A stretch of DNA of 64,000 nt from Actinomycetaceae bacterium (GCA_030540715.1 JAUNVQ010000003.1:90517-154516); one strand, 5' to 3'; shown: positions 28,540 through 37,877, counted from the first letter of the stretch. Numbers and translations: made by a program. The notes: a model not told the origin generated them from the letters alone.

Positions 28540-29619
28540 GTGGCACTAACGATCGGTATTGCAGGTCTTCCCAATGTTGGAAAATCAACACTTTTCAACG
28601 CCTTGACCAGAGCAACTGTTTTGGCAGCAAACTATCCTTTTGCAACCATCGAACCAAATGTGGGAGTTGTACCGCTTCCCGATGAACGCTTGGACAAGCT
28701 AGCACAGATGTTCGCATCGAAAAAAGTTGTGCCAGCAACGGTGAGCTTTGTTGATATTGCCGGGATTGTTCGCGGTGCTTCCCAGGGGGAGGGGCTTGGT
28801 AACCAGTTCCTAGCCAATATTCGTGAAGCTGACGCAATATGCCAAGTTACTCGCGTTTTTGACGATCCTGATGTACAACACGTTGACGGGAAGGTCGATC
28901 CGTCCTCCGATATTGAAACCATATCTACGGAACTGATTTTGGCTGATATGCAGACTTTGGAAAAAGCAATACCGCGCCTGGAAAAGGAAGTCCGTGCCAG
29001 AAAAATCGATAAAGAGGTACTTGACGGTGCCCTTTATGCCAAAGATTTGCTTGACAGTGGCGAGCTTATTTCAAAGCACGTTGAAGAGTTTGAGCCCGGT
29101 GTGCTGAAAGAATTTCAGTTGATGACCGCCAAACCCTTTATTTACGTCTTCAATATGGATGCTGAGGGCATGGAAGATACAGCGCTGCAAAAAGAACTCA
29201 GTGAACTTGTGGCCCCAGCCGAAGCCATTTTCCTTGATGCGGGGTTTGAGGCAGAACTGGTAGAACTTGAACCCGATGAAGCACGCGAGATGCTTGCCGA
29301 GGTTGGCCAGGAAGAATCTGGGTTAGATAAGCTGGCACGCGTTGGTTTTGATACCCTGGGTCTGCAAACCTATTTGACCGCTGGTGAAAAAGAATCTCGT
29401 GCCTGGACGATTAGGAAAGGCTGGACAGCACCGCAGGCAGCCGGTGTTATTCACACTGATTTTGAGCGCGGATTCATTAAGGCCGAGATTATTTCCTATG
29501 ACGAGCTGATGGAGCTTGGCTCACTGCACGCCGCTAAAGAAGCCGGCAAACTGCGTCAAGAAGGCAAAGACTACGTGATGCAAGACGGCGACGTGGTTGA
29601 ATTTAGGTTTAATGTTTAA
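28540..29619 (+). CDS. ychF: Ribosome-binding ATPase YchF
   Basis: 359 residues. YchF/OLA1 is an Obg-family P-loop protein that prefers ATP and binds ribosomes. The P-loop is GLPNVGKSTLFNALT (about 8-22). FVDIAGIVRGASQGEGLGNQFL is the G3 region with the usual substitutions. FIYVFNMDAEGM marks the altered G4 (N-x-x-E). The C-terminal TGS domain spans about 275-359 (GLQTYLTAGEKESRAWTI). The start is GTG at 28540, with AGGAAG-AAG upstream. It is the last core gene before the accessory island. Confidence 0.97.
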   Translation: MALTIGIAGLPNVGKSTLFNALTRATVLAANYPFATIEPNVGVVPLPDERLDKLAQMFASKKVVPATVSFVDIAGIVRGASQGEGLGNQFLANIREADAICQVTRVFDDPDVQHVDGKVDPSSDIETISTELILADMQTLEKAIPRLEKEVRARKIDKEVLDGALYAKDLLDSGELISKHVEEFEPGVLKEFQLMTAKPFIYVFNMDAEGMEDTALQKELSELVAPAEAIFLDAGFEAELVELEPDEAREMLAEVGQEESGLDKLARVGFDTLGLQTYLTAGEKESRAWTIRKGWTAPQAAGVIHTDFERGFIKAEIISYDELMELGSLHAAKEAGKLRQEGKDYVMQDGDVVEFRFNV

Positions 29620-30525
29620 TGGCTAATCTCAGAGCAGAGCTACTCTGATTTTAGTTACGCAGGTGTTAGGGGCCCTTGTGTGGTAATTGATTATTAACTG
29701 CTAAGCGCCCCGATGTTTTCCGTCTTGAGTTTTTTCTTCTATGACAACATGGTGGTGTTGGGGTGCGCGGTGGTGACACCACTGATATTCCTGGGTGTGC
29801 TCAAGTCTTGGAACAAAGTTATCAAGGGACTCTACGTCTTTCAAGGTGGACTTCCGATCTTTGCCTGTATTACCCCGTTCTGTCACCGGTTTCTATGTAC
29901 AATCAGCTGGATTCTTGAAGGTAACGATGGCGAATGGCCTTATGATGTGTTGTTTTGGGCCTCACCCATATTACTTATCATTGGTTTTCAATGTGTGTGA
30001 TGTCGGTCAAGAAGATTTGTTTCTCAATGAAGGCAGTGAACTGGCAGAAGTTTCACATGGCTCGTACTTCTTCTATTTCTCGCTCAATACCAATGTCATT
30101 TTCGTTTTCATTTATTGATTTATCTCTTCGGGGATCGTATATATGTGCAAGACAAGCTGACTTGGCCGATCGACACCTATGTTTGCCTCGTGATCCATTG
30201 TGGTTTTTCCTACTCTACACAGTGCTTTGGATACGCGCCGATATGAATAAACATGAGCCTGCTAGAGTTCGCGAACTAAAGTCTAAGGCTCACGAAGGCG
30301 GACATGTCCTCAAGGTGTAAATTTGTTTATCTGCAGAGGAGGCAGGCACAGGTTTGTTGCATTGTCTGAATAAGGCGCAACTGCAACTGTCCCCTTAGCA
30401 AATAAAGGAGTAAAATTGTATTTATTCCTAGATGTTGTTGATGTGTCGAAAGGCGTCGATTAAGATAGCTCGGCATTGGCCACCGAAGTTGGTCATCGGA
30501 ATCAATATAGTGGAGTGTAGCAACG
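29620..30525. other. Gene-poor stretch at the start of the accessory island
   Basis: About 900 bases after ychF contain overlapping short frames on both strands but none with a convincing ribosome binding site, domain or codon pattern. The longest (29713-30000, 29795-30118 and 29955-30320 on plus; 29701-29886 on minus) overlap each other. They could be decayed remnants of a mobile or accessory gene, but I cannot identify one. No clear terminator or promoter stands out. Confidence 0.4.
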
Positions 30526-32106
30526 ATGTATGCAGATCATACCCCTGAAAGCTTGGGGGATAATTCGCAGAAGAAATCGCTCAGCTTAGTGGAGATCGAG
30601 CCAGGTCTGGCAGTGCTATTCGGCGATGGACACATACCCGAATTAGAGGTTGTTTCGTTCGATTTGCTTGGAGAACACAATGCTAAACGTCTGAAAGATA
30701 GACTTGCTCAGGGTGCAGGATTACTAAATCTTCTTGCTCAGTTTGGACAGAGCTTAAGTTCTGCTCAAGGTCTGGTTAGGCTATCCCCAGAAACTATGAG
30801 CGCGTTGAAAACATCAATACCCCTTACTTCCGGGGGCTATAACTTGGGTACTTTGGTCGGTGCAGATGGAAAGTTTGCCCATTCCGTGCGGTGGTCATCC
30901 GGTTTTGGAGTTACCCAAGGCGCACAAGTATCGCCCGCTATGGCCCAGGCAAGTGTGCTGATGGCTTTGACTGTACAGCTGGTGGATATCTCTCGTCGCG
31001 TTGATCAGAATATTGGACTTACTAAAGGCATAGCCAAGCAGATTCATGATGATCAATGGGCGACACTCGTGAGTTTATGTGAAGCTACGCAACACGCGAT
31101 TATGGAAGCTAATAAGGTCAAAGCTGTTAATCGATATATTTTCGAGCCACTTACCGCTAAAGAAGCGGATCTGCGTAAACAGCGAATTTTGTTTACCAAT
31201 ATGGTTGAAGAGCATTTGAAGGCGTTAGATTTGAGTGTAACCGACCGTCGTAAATATGTGCGCACCAATTTTGAGCGTGTAATCGCTGACATTCATGGAA
31301 TGGTAATGGCCGAGGGTGCTTGGTATCGCACGCAAGTACTTAGGGCAGCGTACATATGTCACGAAGATTATGAGTCGCATGAGAATCAGAAGTTAGTTGC
31401 TGAGCTGGTAGAAAATACGAAGCGTGAGCACGAGCGTGCGATGGAGAAGCTAAAGCACCTGCTCTCTGAGGTTGAGCGACAGTGTCAGTTAATGACAGTC
31501 TTGCCCGATGAGTTTACCTTGCCTTTCACGACAAAGCGTAGAGACAGTCATCTTGCACTTGAAATGGTGAGGGCTATGTCTGAGAAAGTGGCGAATATTC
31601 AGAATATGGAGTTGACAGTCCGTGCAGAGATATCTCCCGTGATTAGTGCCTTTGAGGATGGAATTCCCGATAGCCTCCTATCGATATTGAAGTGGGCGCT
31701 TCCTACTGGGCAAGAGCTATTGGCTCTAGCGGATATCAACCATGTATCTTCTTGGTGGGGGTCAAATTCTTTTCTGGGTATTACTCAGCAGAGTTTCTTT
31801 ATTGCGCCGTACAGTTCAGTACTAAAAGAGGGTGATCTGGGGAGCCTGATCCCGCTGTCTGATATTAGGTATGTGCGTTTCAAAGTTGAATCAGATGATA
31901 ATCCCAGAATCGACATCATCACTAAGGATGAAAACTTCGACATATCTTTCGACAAGTGGGCACGGACGCAGTCCGGTTTAGATAAAGTTAGTGCGGTTGC
32001 AAACCTTTTGATTGCGGCGATGAATCTGCCGGAAAGCGAATGTCGAATAGATCCACTGTTGCCGCAAGCTGATAGGTTACAGCCAGATCAAATTACAGGT
32101 ATGTAG
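30526..32106 (+). CDS. Hypothetical protein with a helical core and possible C-terminal PH-like domain
   Basis: 526 residues with no family I can name. The N-terminal part (about 1-70) is acidic and mixed. Residues 70-160 contain SSAQGLVRLSPETMSAL and TSGGYNLGTL. The middle (about 165-380) is helical and charged (RKYVRTNFERVIADIHGM, NTKREHERAMEKLKHLLSEV). Residues about 405-500 look beta-rich (FLGITQQSFFIAP, LIPLSDIRYVRFKVES) and end in a helix, like a bacterial PH/GRAM-type domain; this is inference. There is no signal peptide or membrane segment. TGGAGTG precedes the ATG. It is monocistronic within a gene-poor island between ychF and infC. Confidence 0.75.
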   Translation: MYADHTPESLGDNSQKKSLSLVEIEPGLAVLFGDGHIPELEVVSFDLLGEHNAKRLKDRLAQGAGLLNLLAQFGQSLSSAQGLVRLSPETMSALKTSIPLTSGGYNLGTLVGADGKFAHSVRWSSGFGVTQGAQVSPAMAQASVLMALTVQLVDISRRVDQNIGLTKGIAKQIHDDQWATLVSLCEATQHAIMEANKVKAVNRYIFEPLTAKEADLRKQRILFTNMVEEHLKALDLSVTDRRKYVRTNFERVIADIHGMVMAEGAWYRTQVLRAAYICHEDYESHENQKLVAELVENTKREHERAMEKLKHLLSEVERQCQLMTVLPDEFTLPFTTKRRDSHLALEMVRAMSEKVANIQNMELTVRAEISPVISAFEDGIPDSLLSILKWALPTGQELLALADINHVSSWWGSNSFLGITQQSFFIAPYSSVLKEGDLGSLIPLSDIRYVRFKVESDDNPRIDIITKDENFDISFDKWARTQSGLDKVSAVANLLIAAMNLPESECRIDPLLPQADRLQPDQITGM

Positions 32107-32402
32107 ATCTCTCGTCTGTAACAATATTTAAACCATAGTTTTGACTATGAGTGAAAACCTTTTTCTTTTTTTTTGGGGGGGGGAGGGACATTCTGATCTG
32201 TGATTAAATCTTGTTCAGTTTGGTTTTCGTGGTGAGTCCGAGCTCAATGCGACATGCGATTGTATAATCCGCTGGTCTTTAGCGCTTCTCCCCACGATCC
32301 CAAGTGTTCACAGATAACAAGTACCTTAGGTACGTTGCTCGCACTCGCAGTCTCGTAAGACGCGCAAGTTATCGGGCCATCAATACGTACGGCGACAGTT
32401 TG
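32107..32402. other. Gene-free stretch with a T9-G9 homopolymer tract
   Basis: A small hairpin (CATAGT 32134-32139, ACTATG 32144-32149) is followed some 12 bases later by a T-rich run, so it could end transcription of the preceding gene weakly. Nine T (32166-32174) run directly into nine G (32175-32183). No coding frame is supported here. Confidence 0.45.
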
Positions 32403-32669
32403 TCATCTAGAAATTATGCTCTGTGTGTCCCGCTTCTTGATTCCATGCTCTAAGGGATCAGTGTCAAGAATTTGTTCCCCTGCAGACCAGCTACTATCCC
32501 GTGTTGCGCTGTAACGAAGTTGAGTTCGAGCTTGCTGGGGGAGTTCCTTAAACCAGATATCCCGTTCTTCAGGTTCATACTTGTTTGGTAACCTCAATTC
32601 TTTCTCTAAGTGGTGGAATTTTGCGAGTGACTCTTCATCGGTTTGAGATGCTGAGTCAATAGATTCCAT
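32403..32669 (-). CDS. Small hypothetical acidic protein
   Basis: 88 residues from ATG 32669, which follows GGAAAGAGAAAAG; a GTG at 32684 in the same frame is also possible. The protein is charged and helical (FHHLEKELRLPNKYEPEE, DIWFKELPQQARTQLRYSA) with no signal peptide or membrane segment. I do not recognise a family. It stands alone on the minus strand of the island. It may be real, since the sequence looks protein-like, but it could also be a fragment of a larger lost gene. Confidence 0.4.
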   Translation of the reverse strand: MESIDSASQTDEESLAKFHHLEKELRLPNKYEPEERDIWFKELPQQARTQLRYSATRDSSWSAGEQILDTDPLEHGIKKRDTQSIISR

Positions 32670-33447
32670 CTTTTCTCTTTCCACTCAACTCAAGCCCCAT
32701 ATGTTCGCTAGCTATGTAGTAGGTTCTACTCCAAGAGTCTAATTCGCTATCTTCTCTCATTTCCAGAAACTATACTCAAGTTTCTTTCTTACTTGAAGCT
32801 ATTTATCTCTGTGCTTGCAAGCACATCGTAGATCTCTTGTTCATTACTTCGTTACTATTTAAAGTTTGACAAAGAATCGAGCAGCAGGACTGATAGTTTT
32901 CCTTTCCAGTCATGTTCCGTTTCGCAGTTTGCCCACGGCTCTTGATGCCGGATGTCGATTACATCATCAAGTCTGTCGTGCTAGGAATGTGGGTAAGTAA
33001 TGATCTCCTTCCAATAAAATCTAAGTATCGCAACCAGTCTGTTCCATCACGCATTGCACGCGTCTTCCATACGGGAATCGGCTGTGAGCGGATAGATTAT
33101 CGAACCTTCCACAAGTAGAGAGTCGGGGGAGAGTTACAGAATCTGGAAACTCAAAACTAACGACTCCCACAAAGGGTGTAAGTGCCTCGTGCTCAGCAAA
33201 ATTATATAACCCTCAACTAAACACTGTTTCCCAATAACGCCACCATCAGTTAGAAAAACGACATCTAAGATCCTTGATGAGGATGCTGGATGACACACAA
33301 CCTACCTGAAAAATTGAGCTGTTTTCTAGAAATTATGTTGGCGTATTGATTAGGATAAGCACTAGCGTATATATTTCACTTAACGCGAAGGGCAACCCAT
33401 GAGGGCGTTGCCATAGATACCAAAGCAAGGATGAAGGGTACACAATT
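32670..33447. other. Gene-poor stretch in the island
   Basis: Nearly 780 bases without a supported gene. A 68-codon plus frame (32912-33118) has no ribosome binding site or recognised motif. The composition is AT-rich and irregular, as in decayed DNA. Confidence 0.4.
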
Positions 33448-34209
33448 ATGGGGCTTAATGTTTACGCTGGTTCACTGACGCGCTACTATTCTAAGGATTG
33501 GCGGCCCGTTCAACAGAACGAACCAATCACTGATGGCAAAAAAATGGCACCCCATCCCTCGAAATATCCCCGAGCATTGCCCAGTGAGCAGTGGGATGAA
33601 CTTCAAGAAACAAATGAACGTTGGCGTGACGAAGTATTGAAAGTTGTTAGCGCAAAAATTCAGTATCCAGTTGAACAATGGTGTGAAGATGTTGGTATTG
33701 GCTACTACACTCACAATCTTACATGGCAATCATATTTTGCGGTGATGATTTCTGCGGCATGTTTATCGTATTCTCAGGCACTTCCTCGCGATATTCCCAC
33801 CCATGAACCTCTACACCAACATCCAATGTTTCGAAAAGCCTATCTGGATGACAGCAATCCTGTGTCTTACCTGCTGCGAACCGAGTGGTGGATTCCATCG
33901 CAATACGAATTCATTTTTACCTGCAAAGGGCCTGATGGGCAACCAAAAACGGTGTCTTCAACGAAGATACTTCTACGATGGCTTGTAGAACTCAATAATA
34001 ATTTTTTTCATGCAAACGAAGACTATTTGACAACATGGTGTCAAAGTGAAGGCCCTCGACGTAATGAAAGCGGCAACATGAGGTGGAAAGAAGGCCAATA
34101 TCGCCCTGTTTATCCGTTTGTGTCCTATGCGCGACACGGATTCGCTGTTGCTACCAAGGCAGCCCAGTATTCAATTCAACACCATGTCCCACTTCTACTC
34201 CACTATTAA
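33448..34209 (+). CDS. Conserved hypothetical protein beginning MGLNVYAGSLTRYY
   Basis: 253 residues, cytoplasmic by appearance and rich in aromatic residues. The opening MGLNVYAGSLTRYYSKDW resembles the start of an unnamed conserved bacterial family I have seen but cannot assign. Other visible segments are VEQWCEDVGIGYYTHNL, a hydrophobic helix (SYFAVMISAACLSYSQAL, about 95-112) and PVSYLLRTEWWIPSQYEF. The C-terminal part ends in PFVSYARHGFAVATKAAQYS. AAGGGTA precedes the ATG. It is the last gene of the island before the infC leader. No function can be proposed. Confidence 0.75.
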   Translation: MGLNVYAGSLTRYYSKDWRPVQQNEPITDGKKMAPHPSKYPRALPSEQWDELQETNERWRDEVLKVVSAKIQYPVEQWCEDVGIGYYTHNLTWQSYFAVMISAACLSYSQALPRDIPTHEPLHQHPMFRKAYLDDSNPVSYLLRTEWWIPSQYEFIFTCKGPDGQPKTVSSTKILLRWLVELNNNFFHANEDYLTTWCQSEGPRRNESGNMRWKEGQYRPVYPFVSYARHGFAVATKAAQYSIQHHVPLLLHY

Positions 34210-34265
34210 AGCTTTTCAGGCTACGACCATGTGATATGGCTTAAATAATTCGGTGAATAGTAGGA

Positions 34266-34508
34266 CAAATTGTTGTTACGCCAAGTGGCTATGTTAGAGT
34301 AGACGACGTACCGGTCAAGAACTACTTGACCCGCAAGCGGAGGTTTTGCATGGCAGGTCTGCCATAGGAACCACCCACCTGGATGCCTGTAGAAGGTGTC
34401 GGGTTCGGTAGATTGCAGCGCATGATGCTGCAATGTGAGCCTCCGTTTGCGTCAGCACGGAGGTTTTTTCTTTCCGAGCTGTACCAACACCTAGGTAAGG
34501 AGCTCATA
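34266..34508 (+). promoter_or_regulatory. infC operon leader with attenuator-like RNA structures
   Basis: A possible promoter is TTGTTA with TAGAGT after 16 bases (34271-34300). Downstream are a 7-bp hairpin (GGTCAAG 34313-34319, CTTGACC 34325-34331), a GCGGAGG segment (34337-34343), a 7-bp hairpin (TTGCAGC/GCTGCAA, 34413-34433) and an intrinsic terminator (34440-34469). GCGGAGG can pair with the terminator's CCTCCGT arm, so it can act as an antiterminator. Structured infC leaders are known in several bacterial groups; the mechanism here is inferred from pairing. Confidence 0.65.
34440..34469 (+). terminator. Intrinsic terminator inside the infC leader
   Basis: CCTCCGT (34440-34446) pairs with ACGGAGG (34457-34463) around a ten-base loop, followed by six T (34464-34469). 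It lies 39 bases upstream of the infC start and so must be read through for expression. Confidence 0.75.
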
Positions 34509-35159
34509 ATCAGCAGCGAACCGCGTATAAACGACCGCATTCGTGTTCCCGAGGTCCGTCTCATTGGAGCCGAAGGGGAACAGCTTGGCGTTGTCCCTAC
34601 GGGCGAAGCGTTACACTCAGCCGAAGAAGCTGGACTTGACCTGGTTGAGGTCGCCCCTCAAGCTCGCCCTCCGGTTGCAAAACTGATGGATTACGGCAAG
34701 TACAAGTATGAAGCCGCTATGAAAGAGCGCGATGCACGCCGTAAACAAGCAAACTCTCAGATCAAAGAGATCCGTTTTCGTCTCAAAATTGATGATCACG
34801 ATTTCGAAACCAAAAAGGGCCATGTCGAACGTTTTCTTAAAAGTGGCGACAAGGTCAAGGTGATGATTATGTTTAGAGGACGTGAACAGTCGCGCCCCGA
34901 GATGGGAGTCAAACTGCTGCAGCGACTAGCTGAGGATGTTAGCGAGCTTGCCACCGTTGAAATGATGCCGCGTCAAGATGGCCGCAATATGGTGATGGTC
35001 TTGGCTCCGACACGTAAGAAACAACGGACCAAATCTGAACAGCGCCGTCAGCGAGAAGGTGAACGGCCAAAGAAAGTGAATCGTCAGCAGCTTAAAGACG
35101 AACGTAAACGTCGTAGAGCTGAAGAGGCAGCCAAGGCTGCACAAGAAGCTGAAGGATAA
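34509..35159 (+). CDS. infC: Translation initiation factor IF-3, probable AUC start
   Basis: 216 residues from ATC at 34509. IF3 monitors start-codon choice on the 30S subunit. The conserved start is [20 protein letters not shown], then [26 protein letters not shown], the linker and the C-terminal domain ([31 protein letters not shown]). The tail is basic. AAGGAG (34497-34502) lies six bases before ATC. The nearest in-frame ATGs (34383, 34422) lie in the leader, before the terminator, and would translate the hairpins. E. coli infC uses AUU for autoregulation, so a rare start is expected here. The rpmI and rplT genes follow. Confidence 0.93.
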   Translation: MSSEPRINDRIRVPEVRLIGAEGEQLGVVPTGEALHSAEEAGLDLVEVAPQARPPVAKLMDYGKYKYEAAMKERDARRKQANSQIKEIRFRLKIDDHDFETKKGHVERFLKSGDKVKVMIMFRGREQSRPEMGVKLLQRLAEDVSELATVEMMPRQDGRNMVMVLAPTRKKQRTKSEQRRQREGERPKKVNRQQLKDERKRRRAEEAAKAAQEAEG

Positions 35160-35242
35160 CAATCACTTTTACCCTTCCATTTAGTGGTGGTGGGGAAGCT
35201 ATGGCTTGACGGTGTCAAGCCCAAGAACAGGAACGATGTAAC

Positions 35243-35437
35243 ATGCCAAAGATGAAGACGCACTCCGGTGCTAAAAAGCGTTTCCGCGTCACGGGTTCGG
35301 GAAAACTCATGCGCGAACAAGCTGGTAAACGACACTTGCTAGAGCATAAGTCCTCGCGGAAAACCCGCAGGCTGTCTAAAGATCAGGTTGTTTCACCCCA
35401 CAATGCTAAGCAAGTCAAGCGCTTGTTGGCTAAGTAA
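35243..35437 (+). CDS. rpmI: Ribosomal protein L35
   Basis: 64 residues, very basic, full length. The family start [20 protein letters not shown] is clear, as is the later [14 protein letters not shown]. It is a component of the 50S subunit. It lies between infC and rplT in the standard operon, with 83 bases from infC and 34 to rplT. Confidence 0.98.
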   Translation: MPKMKTHSGAKKRFRVTGSGKLMREQAGKRHLLEHKSSRKTRRLSKDQVVSPHNAKQVKRLLAK

Positions 35438-35471
35438 GCTATCCCACCCGTAAGTTTTAAGGAGAATAATC

Positions 35472-35852
35472 ATGGCACGTGTGAAAAGGGCCGTTAATGC
35501 CAAGAAGAAGCGCCGCACAGTTCTTAGCCGCGCAAAGGGCTACCGCGGTGGACGCTCACGTTTGTACCGTCAAGCAAAAGAGCAGGTTACCCATTCAGGT
35601 GTCTATGCGTTTAATGACCGTCGCAAACGTAAAAACGATTTTCGTAAACTGTGGATTCAGCGCATTAACGCAGCTGCTCGTCAAAATGGCATGACCTACA
35701 ATCGTTTTATGCAGGGATTGCGTTTAGCAGGTGTCGATATCGATCGCCGCATGCTTGCAGATATAGCTGTTAAAGAACCACAAACATTTGCTTCGTTGAT
35801 TGAGGCAGCAAAGAAGGCATTGCCAAGCGATGTCAATCAGCCCGCAGCTTAG
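35472..35852 (+). CDS. rplT: Ribosomal protein L20
   Basis: 126 residues, full length. Family motifs are [37 protein letters not shown] and [18 protein letters not shown], then [13 protein letters not shown]20 is needed early in 50S assembly and represses its own operon in some bacteria. A strong AAGGAG (35459-35464) lies before the ATG. The rRNA methylase gene follows 21 bases later. Confidence 0.98.
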   Translation: MARVKRAVNAKKKRRTVLSRAKGYRGGRSRLYRQAKEQVTHSGVYAFNDRRKRKNDFRKLWIQRINAAARQNGMTYNRFMQGLRLAGVDIDRRMLADIAVKEPQTFASLIEAAKKALPSDVNQPAA

Positions 35853-35873
35853 CAAGTACCGATAGAATTTCAT

Positions 35874-36731
35874 ATGATGACGCCCAGCAAGATCATTACA
35901 TCCTCAGCTTCTGCGCGAATGAGTGAGGTGAAAAATCTTGCTGGGCGTCACTTTCGTAAAAAGCATTCAACAACACTTGTTGAGGGGCCTCAGGCTCTGC
36001 GTGAAGCCTTGGAATATTATCCAGATAGCCTTCGTGATATTTATATGAGCCCTCAGGCGGCACAACGCTACGACTCGTTGGCGTATCGCGCATCACTAAA
36101 GCATTACTTTCACTACGTTGACGGCTCGTTATTTTCCCAGATAGCTCCCCAGGCTCAAGGCATATGCGCGACTTTTGACATGAAGGCTTTTAAATCAGTT
36201 GATCCGTCATTCGTTTTTTCTTTTACTCTCAAGACGAAGCGTCCCCTTATCGTCTTACCGCATACTCAAGATCCCGGCAATATGGGTGCAATGATTCGCG
36301 TTGGTGATGCCGCGGGGGCTAGCGCAATTATAGCTTGTCCTGGAGGGGCCGATCCGTTGAGTCCCAAGGTGATACGAATGTCTGCGGGCTCTATATTTCA
36401 TCTTCCTGTTATTACAACAATGAACTTTTCACAGGTTGCGCAGGCTCTTCACCAGCATGGCATCTGTCTTCTTGGTGCTGATGGACATGGACAGCGTACG
36501 CTTTTTGACAAAGAGCTAAGTGAATTCTATAAACCTCATGCCTGGATTTTTGGTAACGAAGCTCAAGGATTAGATACAGAACAGCAAAAAGCCTGCGATA
36601 CACTGGTAAGAATTCCTCTTTATGGTAAAGCAGAATCCCTTAACGTATCGCAGGCTTGCTCAATATGTGTGTACGAATCAGTGCGTCGCCAAATAGCCGA
36701 TGTAGCACGCATCGAAACGAGCGACAGATGA
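35874..36731 (+). CDS. SpoU/TrmH-family RNA 2'-O-methyltransferase
   Basis: 285 residues. An N-terminal RNA-binding domain (about 1-110; LVEGPQALREALEYY) precedes the SPOUT knot with its three motifs: DPGNMGAMIRVGDAAGA, WIFGNEAQGL and IPLYGKAESLNVSQA. The arrangement fits the RlmB/TsnR group of 23S rRNA ribose methylases; the site is not predictable. In actinobacteria this gene commonly follows rplT. The start may be ATG 35874 or the next ATG at 35877. The pheST genes often found next are not present here. Confidence 0.92.
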   Translation: MMTPSKIITSSASARMSEVKNLAGRHFRKKHSTTLVEGPQALREALEYYPDSLRDIYMSPQAAQRYDSLAYRASLKHYFHYVDGSLFSQIAPQAQGICATFDMKAFKSVDPSFVFSFTLKTKRPLIVLPHTQDPGNMGAMIRVGDAAGASAIIACPGGADPLSPKVIRMSAGSIFHLPVITTMNFSQVAQALHQHGICLLGADGHGQRTLFDKELSEFYKPHAWIFGNEAQGLDTEQQKACDTLVRIPLYGKAESLNVSQACSICVYESVRRQIADVARIETSDR

Positions 36732-36756
36732 TATGAACACACTACCGGTCTAGGTC

Positions 36757-37809
36757 TTAGAACTTCACTTTAGCGCTTGATGAATCACCAAATAAGTCTT
36801 CAACATACAGGTGTTTATCTTTTGCGCCTGATGGAAGATCGAAAAGTATCCATCCTTCTTCAGTTGTCCCAGGATTAATATCAAAAACAAGTCCCGCTAG
36901 TTCACCATCAGGGTCTTTGATAATATCTGATTCAGACTTAAAGGTTTTGCCATCAACCTGTGCTTTAAAATCGCTTGCCAGTACTGTTATCGGCTCATCC
37001 CCAGTATTCTTAAGCGCGACCTTAATCCAAACGAATTCCCCTGCTTTAGAATCAACTGTTTCATCTGAAAAAGCGTCTTTCGACTTCGTTGGTGAAGTTT
37101 GAGTGTCAACAATAGATAGATCGATTACTCCGAGTTCACCTTCGCCACCATTGGGGGCAGAGGTCGCTGAATCCGTATCCGGTTCTTCGGTTGACTTGCC
37201 GTGCGAAGGATCCGTCGTACCTTCATCCGTTTTCTTTGATGATTCAGTCTGCGTTGGTGTGGAACCGTCAGCGTTTTTCTTATCGCTACTCACAGTTAAA
37301 GCTAAAACGATACCACCGATAATAAGGGCAACAATCAGAGCTATCACAATAAAAAACCAGGTCTGCTTATAGACAGGGGGCTTATTATCCTGATCGTGGG
37401 GAGCTGATGGATAGTTATCAGAAGGTGGAAAATTTCCCTGGTTCGGGTAGGCTTGCCCATATTGCTGACCAGGATAGTTACCACTTTGTGAAGAATAATC
37501 GCCACCTTGCGGAGGATACCCCTGATACTGTTGGGCAGTATCATCATACCCGCCTTGAGGTGGATAACTTTGTGGCGCATATTGCTGTGTTGGATAGTCA
37601 CCAGAATGAGGGGGATAACTTTGCTGTTGGTTATATTGTTGTGTGGGATAATCCTGGCCGGCTAGTGGAGCATACTGTTGACCAGAGCTCAGATCTTCTT
37701 GATTTTGCGGTGAATAAGACTGGTCTTCACTATCATAGGGAGGCTGAGCTGGTTGAGCGGGATCGTAAGAATTCTGTTGTTCTGAGAAGGGGGACTGTTG
37801 ATCGTTCAT
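36757..37809 (-). CDS. DUF4352 membrane protein with a Gln/Pro/Tyr-rich cytoplasmic tail
   Basis: 350 residues. The first 150 or so are low-complexity, rich in Gln, Tyr, Pro and Ser, with degenerate repeats of GDYPTQQYAPQSYPPQGG type. One membrane helix follows (about 152-174, FFIVIALIVALIIGGIVLAL). An acidic Ser/Thr linker leads to an extracellular DUF4352 (telokin-like, Ig-type) domain from about 225 to the end (WIKVALKNTGDEPITVLASDF). The family is found in secreted and membrane-anchored proteins of unknown role. It lies 68 bases downstream of the ABC ATPase gene on the same strand, so it may be an accessory part of that transporter. Confidence 0.82.
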   Translation of the reverse strand: MNDQQSPFSEQQNSYDPAQPAQPPYDSEDQSYSPQNQEDLSSGQQYAPLAGQDYPTQQYNQQQSYPPHSGDYPTQQYAPQSYPPQGGYDDTAQQYQGYPPQGGDYSSQSGNYPGQQYGQAYPNQGNFPPSDNYPSAPHDQDNKPPVYKQTWFFIVIALIVALIIGGIVLALTVSSDKKNADGSTPTQTESSKKTDEGTTDPSHGKSTEEPDTDSATSAPNGGEGELGVIDLSIVDTQTSPTKSKDAFSDETVDSKAGEFVWIKVALKNTGDEPITVLASDFKAQVDGKTFKSESDIIKDPDGELAGLVFDINPGTTEEGWILFDLPSGAKDKHLYVEDLFGDSSSAKVKF

Positions 37810-37877
37810 GACGTAGTATTCCTTATTATTGTAGTGTTTAGGTATTAGTGTATCGGACAGAAGAAAAGAAAAACAGT

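Noticed and set aside
29713..30320. Overlapping short ORFs as a possible degraded transposase or membrane protein
   Set aside because: No transposase motif, terminal inverted repeats or target duplication could be found, and the frames conflict.
32912..33118. 68-codon plus-strand frame in the island
   Set aside because: No ribosome binding site, motif or plausible partner.
34383..34508. N-terminal extension of IF3 from ATG 34383
   Set aside because: It would translate the leader hairpins and terminator, and has no ribosome binding site. ATC at 34509 has a good one.
37407..37811. Plus-strand frame of 134 codons
   Set aside because: It is antisense to the Gln/Tyr-rich repeats of the DUF4352 gene, whose low complexity keeps the other strand free of stops.
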